Below, in pieces: positions 9,034-17,672 of a stretch of DNA of 32,028 nucleotides. Made by a program: the position numbers and the translations under genes. Under the pieces are notes generated by a model, which worked only from the letters and a program-made list of their open reading frames with translations, was not told where the DNA came from and searched no databases. Numbering within the stretch: position 1 is the stretch's first letter; each line of letters opens with the position of its first letter. Origin of the DNA: Candidatus Moraniibacteriota bacterium (GTDB lineage Bacteria > Patescibacteriota > Minisyncoccia > Moranbacterales > GCA-2747515); the NCBI GenBank assembly GCA_018401135.1, contig JAGYLL010000009.1:1-32028 (forward strand), in the 5' to 3' direction.

Positions 9034-11031
9034 ATGAATACACATTCCAAACTTTTTGTCGATGTTGCTATTATAGCAAAAGCCCTTCCTCGAAAGAAAA
9101 ATATCTATACCTATATAGGTGATACTTCTTTTTCTGTGGGTGATTTAGTAGAAATTCCTTTTGGCAAAAAGACGACTCAAGGCATTATTCTTTCTTTTCA
9201 CAAGACCGCTCTTGCAAAATATGCTTATAAAAAAATCTCTCGAACACTACAATCTCCCGCAATAACCCCCCCTCAACACCAACTCGCGCTTTTTCTTTCT
9301 CGAGAATACATAACCCCATTTGGAAGTGTTGCTCGCCTCTTTTTTTTCCCCAAAAAACCAAAAAAAGAAATACCTCCCCCCCCTCCATCTCACGAAGTCA
9401 TACTCAAACAAGAAGTACCCAAAAAACTTTCAAAAGAATGCAAGGAAATACTCACCTATCTAGAAGACCAACGAAATATTTTTCTCAAAGAACCCTCAGG
9501 AGAATATCGTTTACAAAAAGTCCTTGCTCTTGCCAAAGAAAAAACGAAAAATGGCTCCCAAGCACTCATAATTTTTCCTGATAAAAATACTCTTTTTTGG
9601 GCATATGAGAAAGCACGTTCTTTTTGGAAAGATGATTCTCTCTCTCTCCTCTATGGAGGACTTTCTCCTTCACAAAAATACAGAGACTGGAAAAAAATAT
9701 CATCTGGTTGCTCTCTTATTTTAGGTACGAAAAGTGCTCTTTTTGCTCCCTACAAAAACCTTAGTCTTATCATTATCGAAGATGAACATCGATCTGGACA
9801 TAAACAACGCGAAGTAGCTCCTCGCTACGATACACGCCGTGTTGTTTTGGAACTAGCAAAAATTCATCAATGTCATGTCATTATGACAAGTGCCACTCCG
9901 AGTATTGAATATACTCATCACGCAAAAACAGCTTCATGGAAAATACTCTCTCCAAAAAAAACTCTTCAAAAAAAACAAGCACCTCTTATCGTTAATATGA
10001 AACTTGAAGTATACAAAAATAAAAGAAAATACGCTTTCAAGACAAATCGACTTATTTTCTCTGACCTTCTTTTGGAAACAATACGACAAACGATCAAAAA
10101 TAAAGATCCATTTTTTCTTTTTGTCTCTCGCAAGGGAATGCATACCTTGAGTTTTTGTTCTGATTGCAAAAAAATGCTTCTTTGTCCACAGTGCAAACAC
10201 ATTCTTTCTGAACAAAACAATGAAACCTATGCTTGTTTGTCTTGTGGATTTATCTCCAAAACATTTATGGAATGCCCCCATTGTCATAGTATGCATTTCA
10301 CTCACAAAAATACGGGTACTCAAGCTATAGAAAAAACACTCAAGACTCTTTTTCCTTCTACTCGAATTATGCGAGTTGACGCAGACAATCTAGAATCAAA
10401 AATAAAGAAGAAGGAAGCTTTTCAAGAAAAAATCCAAAAAGCCGATATATTAATAGGAACACCGACCCTTGCTTACCTACCATCCTTGCGAAAACCTGGA
10501 GGAATTGGTATTATCGAAGCAGAAAGTTTTTTACAATGGTCTGAATACCTTGCCGAAGAACAAGCGTTCCAATTTTTTACCCATGTAGCAAACTTTTCCC
10601 ATTTGGACGAAGAAAAAACTCTTCCTTTCATTATACAAACATACAATGAAAATCATAGAGTTATTCGCGCTCTTTCTCACCACAAAGAAGAAGTCCTTTG
10701 TACAAAAGAAATTCGAGAAGAAAGAAAAGACCTCTTTTACCCTCCTTTTTCAAGAATGATTCTCCTTTCAAGTTCCCATAAAACACCAAAAAGAGCAATG
10801 AAAGAATCTGAAGAAATATATACCCTTTTGAAAAAATCCCTCCCCTCAAACACTCGCATTTCTCCACCTTTCTCCCCTATGCGAAAGAAAAAGGGCGATC
10901 TCTCTCAAAAAAATATCGTCATAAAAATACCAAAAAAATGGAAGAGTCCTCTTGATGCCAAAGTATATGAAACTCTTCTTTTGCTCCCCCCTCATTGGAT
11001 TATAGACATAGATCCCAAAGAAATACTCTAA
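9034..11031 (+). CDS. priA: PriA-like primosomal protein N', helicase motifs degenerate
   Basis: Start reassigned to ATG 9034 (MNTHSKLFVDVAIIAKALPRKKNIYTYIG). YGGLSPSQKYRDW, GTKSALFAPYKNLSLIII, TSATPSIE, Cys-rich Zn region CSDCKKMLLCPQCK...CLSCG...CPHC, IIQTYNENHRVIRAL, YPPFSRM. Confidence 0.88.
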   Translation: MNTHSKLFVDVAIIAKALPRKKNIYTYIGDTSFSVGDLVEIPFGKKTTQGIILSFHKTALAKYAYKKISRTLQSPAITPPQHQLALFLSREYITPFGSVARLFFFPKKPKKEIPPPPPSHEVILKQEVPKKLSKECKEILTYLEDQRNIFLKEPSGEYRLQKVLALAKEKTKNGSQALIIFPDKNTLFWAYEKARSFWKDDSLSLLYGGLSPSQKYRDWKKISSGCSLILGTKSALFAPYKNLSLIIIEDEHRSGHKQREVAPRYDTRRVVLELAKIHQCHVIMTSATPSIEYTHHAKTASWKILSPKKTLQKKQAPLIVNMKLEVYKNKRKYAFKTNRLIFSDLLLETIRQTIKNKDPFFLFVSRKGMHTLSFCSDCKKMLLCPQCKHILSEQNNETYACLSCGFISKTFMECPHCHSMHFTHKNTGTQAIEKTLKTLFPSTRIMRVDADNLESKIKKKEAFQEKIQKADILIGTPTLAYLPSLRKPGGIGIIEAESFLQWSEYLAEEQAFQFFTHVANFSHLDEEKTLPFIIQTYNENHRVIRALSHHKEEVLCTKEIREERKDLFYPPFSRMILLSSSHKTPKRAMKESEEIYTLLKKSLPSNTRISPPFSPMRKKKGDLSQKNIVIKIPKKWKSPLDAKVYETLLLLPPHWIIDIDPKEIL

Positions 11032-11050
11032 TTAAGAAAGAATAATTCTT

Positions 11051-11518
11051 ATGTTTAGCAAAAAAACCCTCCCTCTCTCTCTCTACCCTGATCCCATTCT
11101 CAAAACTCCTGGGGAAACTCTTGTCCGAGAACAACTTGCTTCGATGAGAGAATTAAAAGATGCTATGACGAGAACTATGTACAAAGAACGTGGTGTTGGA
11201 CTCGCTGCTCAACAAATAGGAATGGCTATCCGTATATGCGTTATCGATGTAGATGGAAAATTACACACACTTATTAATCCTCAAATACTTTCTCTTTCAA
11301 AAAATACCTATACTGATGAAGAAGGATGTTTGAGTATACCAAAAAAGTTTTTTCCTATAGAAAGACATTGGAAAGTTACCGTGCAGTATATGGACGAATA
11401 TGGTAACGAAAGAAAAATGACGGCCTCTGGACTTCTTGCTCGTGCTATACAACATGAACTTGATCATCTCAATGGAATCGTTATCCTTGATCGCTACCAT
11501 GAACACAATCAAACATAA
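11051..11518 (+). CDS. def: Peptide deformylase
   Basis: GVGLAAQQIG, EGCLSIP, QHELDHLNG motifs all present. Confidence 0.95.
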   Translation: MFSKKTLPLSLYPDPILKTPGETLVREQLASMRELKDAMTRTMYKERGVGLAAQQIGMAIRICVIDVDGKLHTLINPQILSLSKNTYTDEEGCLSIPKKFFPIERHWKVTVQYMDEYGNERKMTASGLLARAIQHELDHLNGIVILDRYHEHNQT

Positions 11519-12473
11519 TACCACACAAATTCCTCGAATAGCTTTTTTTGGAACCCCAGAATTTTCTGCGGTCATTCTTCGCACACTCATCGAAAACAAT
11601 TTCACACCTTCTCTCGTAATTACCAAACCTGATGCTGTCGTGGGAAGAAAAAAATTACTCACACCAAGTCCAGTAAAAATCATTGCTCAAGAAAATAGCC
11701 TCTCCCTTCTTCAGCCAAATAAGCTTGATGAATCTTTTTTTGAAATTTTCGCAACTCATTCTATCGATCTTGCCATTGTTGTGGCCTACGGAAAAATATT
11801 TCCCCAAAAACTTCTTTCTCTCCCCCTTTACGGATGTCTCAATATTCATGCCTCCCTCCTCCCTCTCTACAGAGGAGCTTCTCCCATACAAAGTGCCATT
11901 CTCTATGGAGAAAACCAAACAGGTATCACGCTTATGCAGATGGAAAAAGGGCTCGATTCTGGTCCAATTATAATGAAAAAATCTTTGCCAATAGCATACA
12001 ATGACACAACACTTACCCTCACTCCAAAACTTGCACACCTTGGAGGAGAAATCCTTCTTTCTTTTCTTTCTTCTTGGGATAGAAAACCTCTTATATCCAA
12101 ACGACAAAAACATACGGACGCTTCCTTTTGTACTTGTATTCATAAACAAGATGGAAATATTGATTGGAGTCAATCCGCTGAAATAATATATAATACCTAT
12201 AGAGCCTTCACTCCTTGGCCTGGCGTTTTTTCTTTTTTTCGCCACAAAGAAAAATCTCTTCGTATACGTTTACTTGAAATGACACTTTCTCAAGAATATG
12301 ACACTAAAATTCCAGCAGGAACACTCCTTTATGATAAAAAATGTATGAAAATACGAGCAGGAGATGGTCGATGTATTTATATACAAAAACTTCAAGTAGA
12401 AGGAAAACAGCCAACAACGCCAGAAGATTTCTTTCGAGGCTATCCCGAAGCACAAAATTCTCTTTTACATTAA
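11499..12473 (+). CDS. fmt: Methionyl-tRNA formyltransferase
   Basis: RIAFFGTPEFSAVILRTLI, VVAYGKIFPQKLL, NIHASLLPLYRGASPIQSAI, GITLMQMEKGLDSGPII; ATG 11499 overlaps the def stop by 20 nt. Confidence 0.94.
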   Translation: MNTIKHNTTQIPRIAFFGTPEFSAVILRTLIENNFTPSLVITKPDAVVGRKKLLTPSPVKIIAQENSLSLLQPNKLDESFFEIFATHSIDLAIVVAYGKIFPQKLLSLPLYGCLNIHASLLPLYRGASPIQSAILYGENQTGITLMQMEKGLDSGPIIMKKSLPIAYNDTTLTLTPKLAHLGGEILLSFLSSWDRKPLISKRQKHTDASFCTCIHKQDGNIDWSQSAEIIYNTYRAFTPWPGVFSFFRHKEKSLRIRLLEMTLSQEYDTKIPAGTLLYDKKCMKIRAGDGRCIYIQKLQVEGKQPTTPEDFFRGYPEAQNSLLH

Positions 12474-12482
12474 AAATATTCT

Positions 12483-13373
12483 ATGAATACAACAACAAAC
12501 AAAAAAAATGTTTACGCCGTACTTATCGGCGTCATTCTTATAGTTATTACACTTTTTTTCTCTTTAGGAATGTCTTTTTTTCAAAAAAAAGAAATCCAAT
12601 CCTTTCTTCCAAAAGAAGAGGATATTTCTTTTTCAGAGGCATCTTTTGTATCCAACCAAGAGTTGCAAAAAATGATATCTTCTGATAACCCCCTTCTTAT
12701 TGATATTCGACTTCCCTCTGATTTTTATTCTTCACATAATATCAATTCGATTAATATAGAAAATCAATATGTCATAGAAACACTCAAACCGATGCTTGAA
12801 AAAGAAAATTCGCCTTCCTTGATAATTTTTATTGGATACGAGGATCAAACGACCCTTACTATGCAAGTAAGAAATGCAATAGCTCCTCTTTTTTCAAATA
12901 AAACATTTTTTGTTCTCTCGGGAGGGTTTTCCCTATGGAAATCAGAAGGTTATCCCGTTATAAACGCCGGGGATCCAACGGAACCCTCCGATCAAGCAAA
13001 AATAGAATACATTTCTCCATTAGATGCAATTACTCTTATCAAAACAGATGGAGATGCCATCATTCTTGATGTTCGAGAGACTACATTGTACGCAAGAGAT
13101 TATATTGATATTTCTAAAAATATTCCTCTAGCTCAATTAGAAAACAAAAAAGATGATCTCTCAAGAGGTTCGCTCATTCTTACCTATGGAAACGATGCAT
13201 TAGAAAGTTTTCAGGCAGGTGTTCGACTCTTTGATCTAGGATTTTTTCAAGTTCTTACTGTTAATGGAGGCTACAAAGATCTTATACAACCACCGCCTCC
13301 CAAAGAAGACCCTCAGCCTGACACCAATTCTGATTCCAAAACTAACCCCACTGACACGAATCCTTCTCCCTAA
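12483..13373 (+). CDS. Membrane-anchored tandem rhodanese-fold protein, both active-site Cys missing
   Basis: N-terminal TM (VLIGVILIVITLFFSLG); LLIDIRLPSDFYSSHNINSINI...FVLSGGFSLWKSEGYPV and AIILDVRETTLYARDYIDISKNIPL...VLTVNGGYKDL; Pro-rich C-terminal tail. Confidence 0.8.
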   Translation: MNTTTNKKNVYAVLIGVILIVITLFFSLGMSFFQKKEIQSFLPKEEDISFSEASFVSNQELQKMISSDNPLLIDIRLPSDFYSSHNINSINIENQYVIETLKPMLEKENSPSLIIFIGYEDQTTLTMQVRNAIAPLFSNKTFFVLSGGFSLWKSEGYPVINAGDPTEPSDQAKIEYISPLDAITLIKTDGDAIILDVRETTLYARDYIDISKNIPLAQLENKKDDLSRGSLILTYGNDALESFQAGVRLFDLGFFQVLTVNGGYKDLIQPPPPKEDPQPDTNSDSKTNPTDTNPSP

Positions 13374-13381
13374 ATTACCTA

Positions 13382-13416
13382 CATAAAAACCAATCGATTA
13401 ACAATTGGTTTTTATG
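13382..13416. terminator. Bidirectional intrinsic terminator between the rhodanese gene and groS
   Basis: 13-bp perfect stem CATAAAAACCAAT-(9 nt)-ATTGGTTTTTATG, followed on + by T7 at 13421-13427; lies between convergent genes. Confidence 0.8.
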
Positions 13417-13436
13417 ACACTTTTTTTGTAGAGTTT

Positions 13437-13712
13437 CTATTCAAGAACAGCGACAATATCTTCCGCTTTCACGATAAGATACTCCTTTGATTCAATTTCT
13501 ACTTCTGTTCCGCTATAGCGATTATAAATAACTTTCTGTCCCTTCTTTACCTCTATTTTTTTACTTTCACCTATAGCAATAACTTTTCCCTGCTGAGGCT
13601 TTTCTTTAGAAGCTGTTTCGGGAAGATAGATACCAGATCCCGTTTTCTTCTCTTGTTTTTCAGGCTCAATAAGAACATTCTCTCCCAACGGTCGCACTTT
13701 GATAGTTTTCAT
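13437..13712 (-). CDS. groS: Co-chaperonin GroES
   Basis: MKTIKVRPLGENVLIEPEKQEKKTGSGIYLPETASKEKPQQGKVIAIGE...KVIYNRYSGTEV...YLIVKAEDIVAVLE. Confidence 0.95.
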   Translation of the reverse strand: MKTIKVRPLGENVLIEPEKQEKKTGSGIYLPETASKEKPQQGKVIAIGESKKIEVKKGQKVIYNRYSGTEVEIESKEYLIVKAEDIVAVLE

Positions 13713-13740
13713 ATTCTTTTCTACTAATAATTATATCCTT

Positions 13741-13770
13741 AGTATAGAATAATTAGCAATCAAACGTCAA
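13741..13770 (-). promoter_or_regulatory. Sigma70-like promoter for groS
   Basis: Minus strand TTGACG (13770-13765), 18-nt spacer, TATACT (13746-13741); -35 lies in the CIRCE spacer. Confidence 0.7.
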
Positions 13771-13779
13771 GAGTGCTAA
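13753..13779 (-). promoter_or_regulatory. CIRCE element (HrcA operator) upstream of groS
   Basis: Plus strand TTAGCAATC-N9-GAGTGCTAA versus consensus TTAGCACTC-N9-GAGTGCTAA. Confidence 0.9.
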
Positions 13780-13789
13780 ACCACAACGC

Positions 13790-14371
13790 TTATGGTAACT
13801 GCCAACCACATTTTGGACAAACAAATTTCATCCGAAACCATGGGTTCTCTTTTGAATCATCTACACGAACTTTGATAAGCATTTTTTCTCCACATTCCAT
13901 ACATTGAAAATGACTATTTATGCGAAGTTGCTGTGCCATTCTTTGTGCGTCTAAAGCATAAGGATCAAATTGTAAAGCATATTCAGCTCCTTTAGCAAAA
14001 AGATTCGAAACAATAGTTACTACCTCACGAGGAGTGGTAGTGTCTCTTACAATAAATTCTCTTACGCCAAGAAGTTCAGCTCGTTTTTTATCTTCCTCTC
14101 TTCCGAGGTGAGAAGAAATAACTATAGGAATAGATGCTGTATTCGTATGTTTTTTTAATGTTTCTATGAGAGTAAATCCATCCATTCGAGGCATAACGAT
14201 ACCTGTAAATATAGCATCTGGTAGTTTTTGCGTTGCAATATCAAGACCCTCTATTCCATCACGAGCTTCGTAAATAGTAAAATCAGCACCACGAAAAACA
14301 TCTGCGTACATATCTCGAGTAAAATCATCATCATCAATGATGAGTAAACTCTTTTTTATTTCATCGCTCAT
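13790..14371 (-). CDS. Receiver-domain protein with C-terminal Cys4 zinc ribbon; phospho-acceptor Asp replaced
   Basis: SLLIIDDDDFTRDMYADVF...PDAIFTGIVMPRMDGFTLIETLK...IPIVISS; C-terminal CMECG...CPKCG. Confidence 0.85.
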   Translation of the reverse strand: MSDEIKKSLLIIDDDDFTRDMYADVFRGADFTIYEARDGIEGLDIATQKLPDAIFTGIVMPRMDGFTLIETLKKHTNTASIPIVISSHLGREEDKKRAELLGVREFIVRDTTTPREVVTIVSNLFAKGAEYALQFDPYALDAQRMAQQLRINSHFQCMECGEKMLIKVRVDDSKENPWFRMKFVCPKCGWQLP

Positions 14372-14432
14372 AACAAATAATATTACTTATAAAGTATTTA
14401 GAGTATATCACCATTTTCTATAAAGACAAAAT

Positions 14433-15527
14433 TTATAAACCAAGTTCGCGAAGATGCTTTGCAAGACGTTTTTGTTCAGAAGAAAGTCGTGATGGTATAT
14501 CTATAACAATCTTTACTAAATGATGTCCACGAGAGCGACCCTGTATATCTGGCATTCCTTTTTGTTTTATACGAAATATTTCACCAGATTTCGTACCTGC
14601 AGGAATTTTCATTTTTACAAAACCCTCAACCGTTTCGACTTGTATCGAATCGCCCAGAAGTGCTTGAGAAAGAGTAATGCTTTCCTGACTTATAATATCA
14701 AGTCCTTGTCTTGTAAATCGTTTATCTGGACGAATATGAACCGTCACATAAAGATTTCCAGCTGAAGCTCCACCGTCTCCCATATCTCCTTTCCCCGAGA
14801 GAGAAATTGTTTGACCATTATCAATTCCCGCTGGAATAGTAAGAGAAATTTCTTCTTTTGTACGAATTCTTCCATCTCCACCACAGTGAGAACATTTTTT
14901 CTCGTATTTCTTACCCTTTCCTTTACAGGAATCACAAACAGCAATTTGCTCAACCGTACCAAGAATAGTCCGGACTCTTTGACGAACCTTTCCAGATCCC
15001 CCACAAGTTGAACAGGTTATTTCTTTTGACCCTTTTTCTCCTCCAGAACCAAAACATACATCACACAAAACTCGTCTTTCAACAAAAACTTTTGTAGGAA
15101 ACTCTTTTGTAGTATCAGTAAAATTCATCTCAATATCAATTTGAATATCTCGACCTCGATCTTCACGAGATCCCGAAAATCCTCCGCCAAAGAAATCTCC
15201 AAACATATCTTCAAATCCACCAAAACCACCACCTGCCTGACGCGCTCCTGAAAAACCTCCAAAATCAAAACCGCTGAAATCAAAACCTCCTGCTCCTTGA
15301 GCACCAGAAGATCCTTCAAAAGTGCTTCCGAAACGATCATATTGAGCTCGTTTTTCTGGATTTGAAAGCACTTGATACGCAGAATTTATTTTTTTAAATT
15401 TTTCTGCGTCTCCTGTGCTTTTATCAGGATGATAGGAATGAGCAAGTTTTCTATATGCACGTTTAATTTCTTCTTGAGAAGCGTCTTTGGAAACGCCCAA
15501 AATATCATAATATTCTTGAGATGCCAT
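14433..15527 (-). CDS. dnaJ: Chaperone DnaJ
   Basis: J domain ([32 protein letters not shown]), Gly/Phe-rich region, four CxxCxGxG-type Zn repeats. Confidence 0.96.
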   Translation of the reverse strand: MASQEYYDILGVSKDASQEEIKRAYRKLAHSYHPDKSTGDAEKFKKINSAYQVLSNPEKRAQYDRFGSTFEGSSGAQGAGGFDFSGFDFGGFSGARQAGGGFGGFEDMFGDFFGGGFSGSREDRGRDIQIDIEMNFTDTTKEFPTKVFVERRVLCDVCFGSGGEKGSKEITCSTCGGSGKVRQRVRTILGTVEQIAVCDSCKGKGKKYEKKCSHCGGDGRIRTKEEISLTIPAGIDNGQTISLSGKGDMGDGGASAGNLYVTVHIRPDKRFTRQGLDIISQESITLSQALLGDSIQVETVEGFVKMKIPAGTKSGEIFRIKQKGMPDIQGRSRGHHLVKIVIDIPSRLSSEQKRLAKHLRELGL

Positions 15528-15580
15528 ACTACAAATAGTTTACAAAACAATCTTTTTTTATAATATCACAATTTCACAAA

Positions 15581-15607
15581 TTGGCAATCACCTCCATAGA
15601 GTGCTAA
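15581..15607 (-). promoter_or_regulatory. CIRCE element (HrcA operator) upstream of dnaJ
   Basis: Plus strand TTGGCAATC-N9-GAGTGCTAA; a TATTAT -10 candidate (minus strand, 15565-15560) lies between it and dnaJ. Confidence 0.85.
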
Positions 15608-15635
15608 AAAGGCCTCTCGTGGTTCACGACAGGCC
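15606..15635 (-). terminator. Intrinsic terminator of the yidD/84-aa operon
   Basis: GGCCTcTCGTG-gtt-CACGAcAGGCC hairpin (15611-15635) followed on the minus strand by TTTTT (15610-15606). Confidence 0.8.
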
Positions 15636-15652
15636 CCTCTTCTTATTCTTAT

Positions 15653-15907
15653 TTACCCCCTATTTTTTCTTTTTTCTTCATAAGATTTAAAAAGGTGTCC
15701 GCCTTCTTCAATAGCAGACCCTCTCAAGTTAAAAAAACAATGCTCCTTGCAGTAAATATCTTCTAAAGGACTTACACAAAAGCCCTCTGGATTTTTTTTC
15801 GGTTTGTATCCCGAAACAACCTTGGGACAATAAAACTTACCATGCTCAAGCTCATGTGCTTGTCGTGCATAGAAATGTTCGAGTACCAATATCTTTTCTT
15901 CTGTCAT
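15653..15907 (-). CDS. Small Cys-containing hypothetical protein co-transcribed with yidD
   Basis: 84 aa; 4 Cys (FYCP, GFCV, YCKEHC); starts 2 nt after the yidD stop. Confidence 0.65.
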   Translation of the reverse strand: MTEEKILVLEHFYARQAHELEHGKFYCPKVVSGYKPKKNPEGFCVSPLEDIYCKEHCFFNLRGSAIEEGGHLFKSYEEKRKNRG

Positions 15908-15909
15908 CT

Positions 15910-16179
15910 TTACCCCTTCTTTTGTTTAAGTGTGCCTTTTGGCACGGGATCGTAGCCTCCTGGATTGAATGGGTGACATCGGGATATACGCCCCAATCCC
16001 ATCCAAACTCCTCGCATTACACCAAATCGCTCTATAGCAATATACATATAACGGGAACAGCTTGGATAGAATCGGCACACTTTTAGTCCCAATATTTTTC
16101 CCAAAAAACTATGGTCCAAAGAAAAGCTTTTTTGATAAAGAACTATAAGGAAAAGAAGTATCCTTTTTAATATATTCAT
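15910..16179 (-). CDS. yidD: Membrane protein insertion efficiency factor YidD
   Basis: [10 protein letters not shown]...[46 protein letters not shown]. Confidence 0.94.
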   Translation of the reverse strand: MNILKRILLFLIVLYQKSFSLDHSFLGKILGLKVCRFYPSCSRYMYIAIERFGVMRGVWMGLGRISRCHPFNPGGYDPVPKGTLKQKKG

Positions 16180-16443
16180 AAAAATACAACCAATCTATTA
16201 TACTAAAATAAAACCATTTTGTCAATAGCTGTTTGTTTTAACTATTCCCTTTAGATGAATGTCTCCGAAGTAATCCATTACCGTTTTTGTTTTTACCGCC
16301 ATTATAACGGATTAGAGTCTTTACATATTCTTGACCCAACTTTCCACATAATACACCATCCTCTGTTTACTTATATTTTTAAATGAGGTTTCTTATGTTT
16401 TATATATAAGCGTTACAATTAACTATGAGCCTACAGATTTTCT

Positions 16444-16476
16444 AAAAAAAGAGGACTTCTCTATTACAAGCAGTCC
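16444..16476 (-). terminator. Candidate intrinsic terminator downstream of the GGDEF gene
   Basis: Minus strand GGACTgCT...AGaAGTCC hairpin (16476-16453) followed by TCTTTTTTT. Confidence 0.55.
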
Positions 16477-16491
16477 CCGATACTTTCAATT

Positions 16492-17052
16492 CTATCTACG
16501 CCCCTTGTCTATTTTTTGCAGATTCATATGAAGATCTGCTTTGTGAACAAGGCTCTTTATATCAAGATCCTCCGTTTTGTCTATAGCTATCCCTAGGGTA
16601 TAACTAACACCATAAAGGTGTATTTCCGGTAGCAGTTTTTCAGAAAGTCGCCTTGTAAATACTTCTACTGCATTTTTATCGATATGAAACATAATGACGA
16701 TAAATTCATCGCCATGAGGATGTACAACAGCATCCCCTTCACGAACGCATTGTTTCAATATCTCAGCAACAATACGAAGAACTTCATCTCCCACATAATG
16801 TCCTCTTATATCATTGAGATTTTTGAAACCGTCCATATCAATAAATATAACAGCTGTTTCATTTCCCCTTCGAAAACGTCGCTCTAAAAATTTCTTCCGT
16901 CCAAATTTTCGAGGATCTATGATATTAGGAAGTCCTGTTACAAGATTTTTCCCCACCTTTGCTTCGAGAACTCGTATTCTCCAAAATAAAACACCAAGAG
17001 AAAAACCCCAAACAAAAAAAGAGGCCGTAAAAACTGCATAGTCAAAACACAT
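16492..17052 (-). CDS. Membrane-anchored GGDEF-domain protein (signature HGDEF)
   Basis: N-terminal TM; LVTGLPNIIDPRKF, AVIFIDMDGFKNLNDIRGHYVGDEVLRIVAEIL, VVHPHGDEFIV, YTLGIAI, ADLHMNLQK. Confidence 0.88.
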   Translation of the reverse strand: MCFDYAVFTASFFVWGFSLGVLFWRIRVLEAKVGKNLVTGLPNIIDPRKFGRKKFLERRFRRGNETAVIFIDMDGFKNLNDIRGHYVGDEVLRIVAEILKQCVREGDAVVHPHGDEFIVIMFHIDKNAVEVFTRRLSEKLLPEIHLYGVSYTLGIAIDKTEDLDIKSLVHKADLHMNLQKIDKGRR

Positions 17053-17143
17053 TTCTGAATCTCCTGAATAAAAAGAACTGATTCCTTATATAACATAAAA
17101 ACATAGAATAAGCAAGTCTTTATATGCTATGCATAATTTAGCA

Positions 17144-17452
17144 CTATTTTTTGTTTATTATATTTAAAAAAGCTTCGAAGTCATCATCTTCATTTATTCT
17201 ATTTACTCTCTCAAAACCACAAGAAATACATTTATGCACTACAAGAGAATCATTTTCTTTGTATTCCACCCGTATAGGTTCCATAGAGCCTTTACAAAGA
17301 GCTTTTCGATCTCCAGGATACACATCAACATGTTTACTCCACAAACACTTGGGACAATGGTTAGTATATCCATTCCCTTTCGTGAAAAATCCACACTTTT
17401 CACATACAAAATCTTCTTTTTTTCTTTGAAAGCTTATACTCATATATATCAT
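17144..17452 (-). CDS. RNHCP-domain zinc-binding protein
   Basis: FVCEKCGFFTKGNGYTNHCPKCLWSKHVDVYPGDRKALCKGSMEPIRVEY...VVHKCISCGFERVNRINEDDDFEAF. Confidence 0.88.
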   Translation of the reverse strand: MIYMSISFQRKKEDFVCEKCGFFTKGNGYTNHCPKCLWSKHVDVYPGDRKALCKGSMEPIRVEYKENDSLVVHKCISCGFERVNRINEDDDFEAFLNIINKK

Positions 17453-17672
17453 TGAGAAATATTTTCATCTCTAATCTCTGCTCTTTTACAATTATTCGTT
17501 TTTCTTTTTTTATATTCTATAAATAGGCACTTTCTCTGAAAAAATCCTGATTTTTATTTTTCTTAATCTTTACATAAACTAAAATTATACTAAAAATACT
17601 TTATTTTTTTCCATTAATACTAATATAGAATGAACAATAAGCAAAAACAATACCTATATTTAACAAAAATCT

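Noticed and set aside
11655-12245. 196-aa minus-strand ORF
   Set aside because: Antisense to fmt; shadow ORF.
17453-17672. 220-bp AT-rich gap between RNHCP and rnhB genes
   Set aside because: No convincing ORF, hairpin with U-tract or conserved RNA structure identified by eye.
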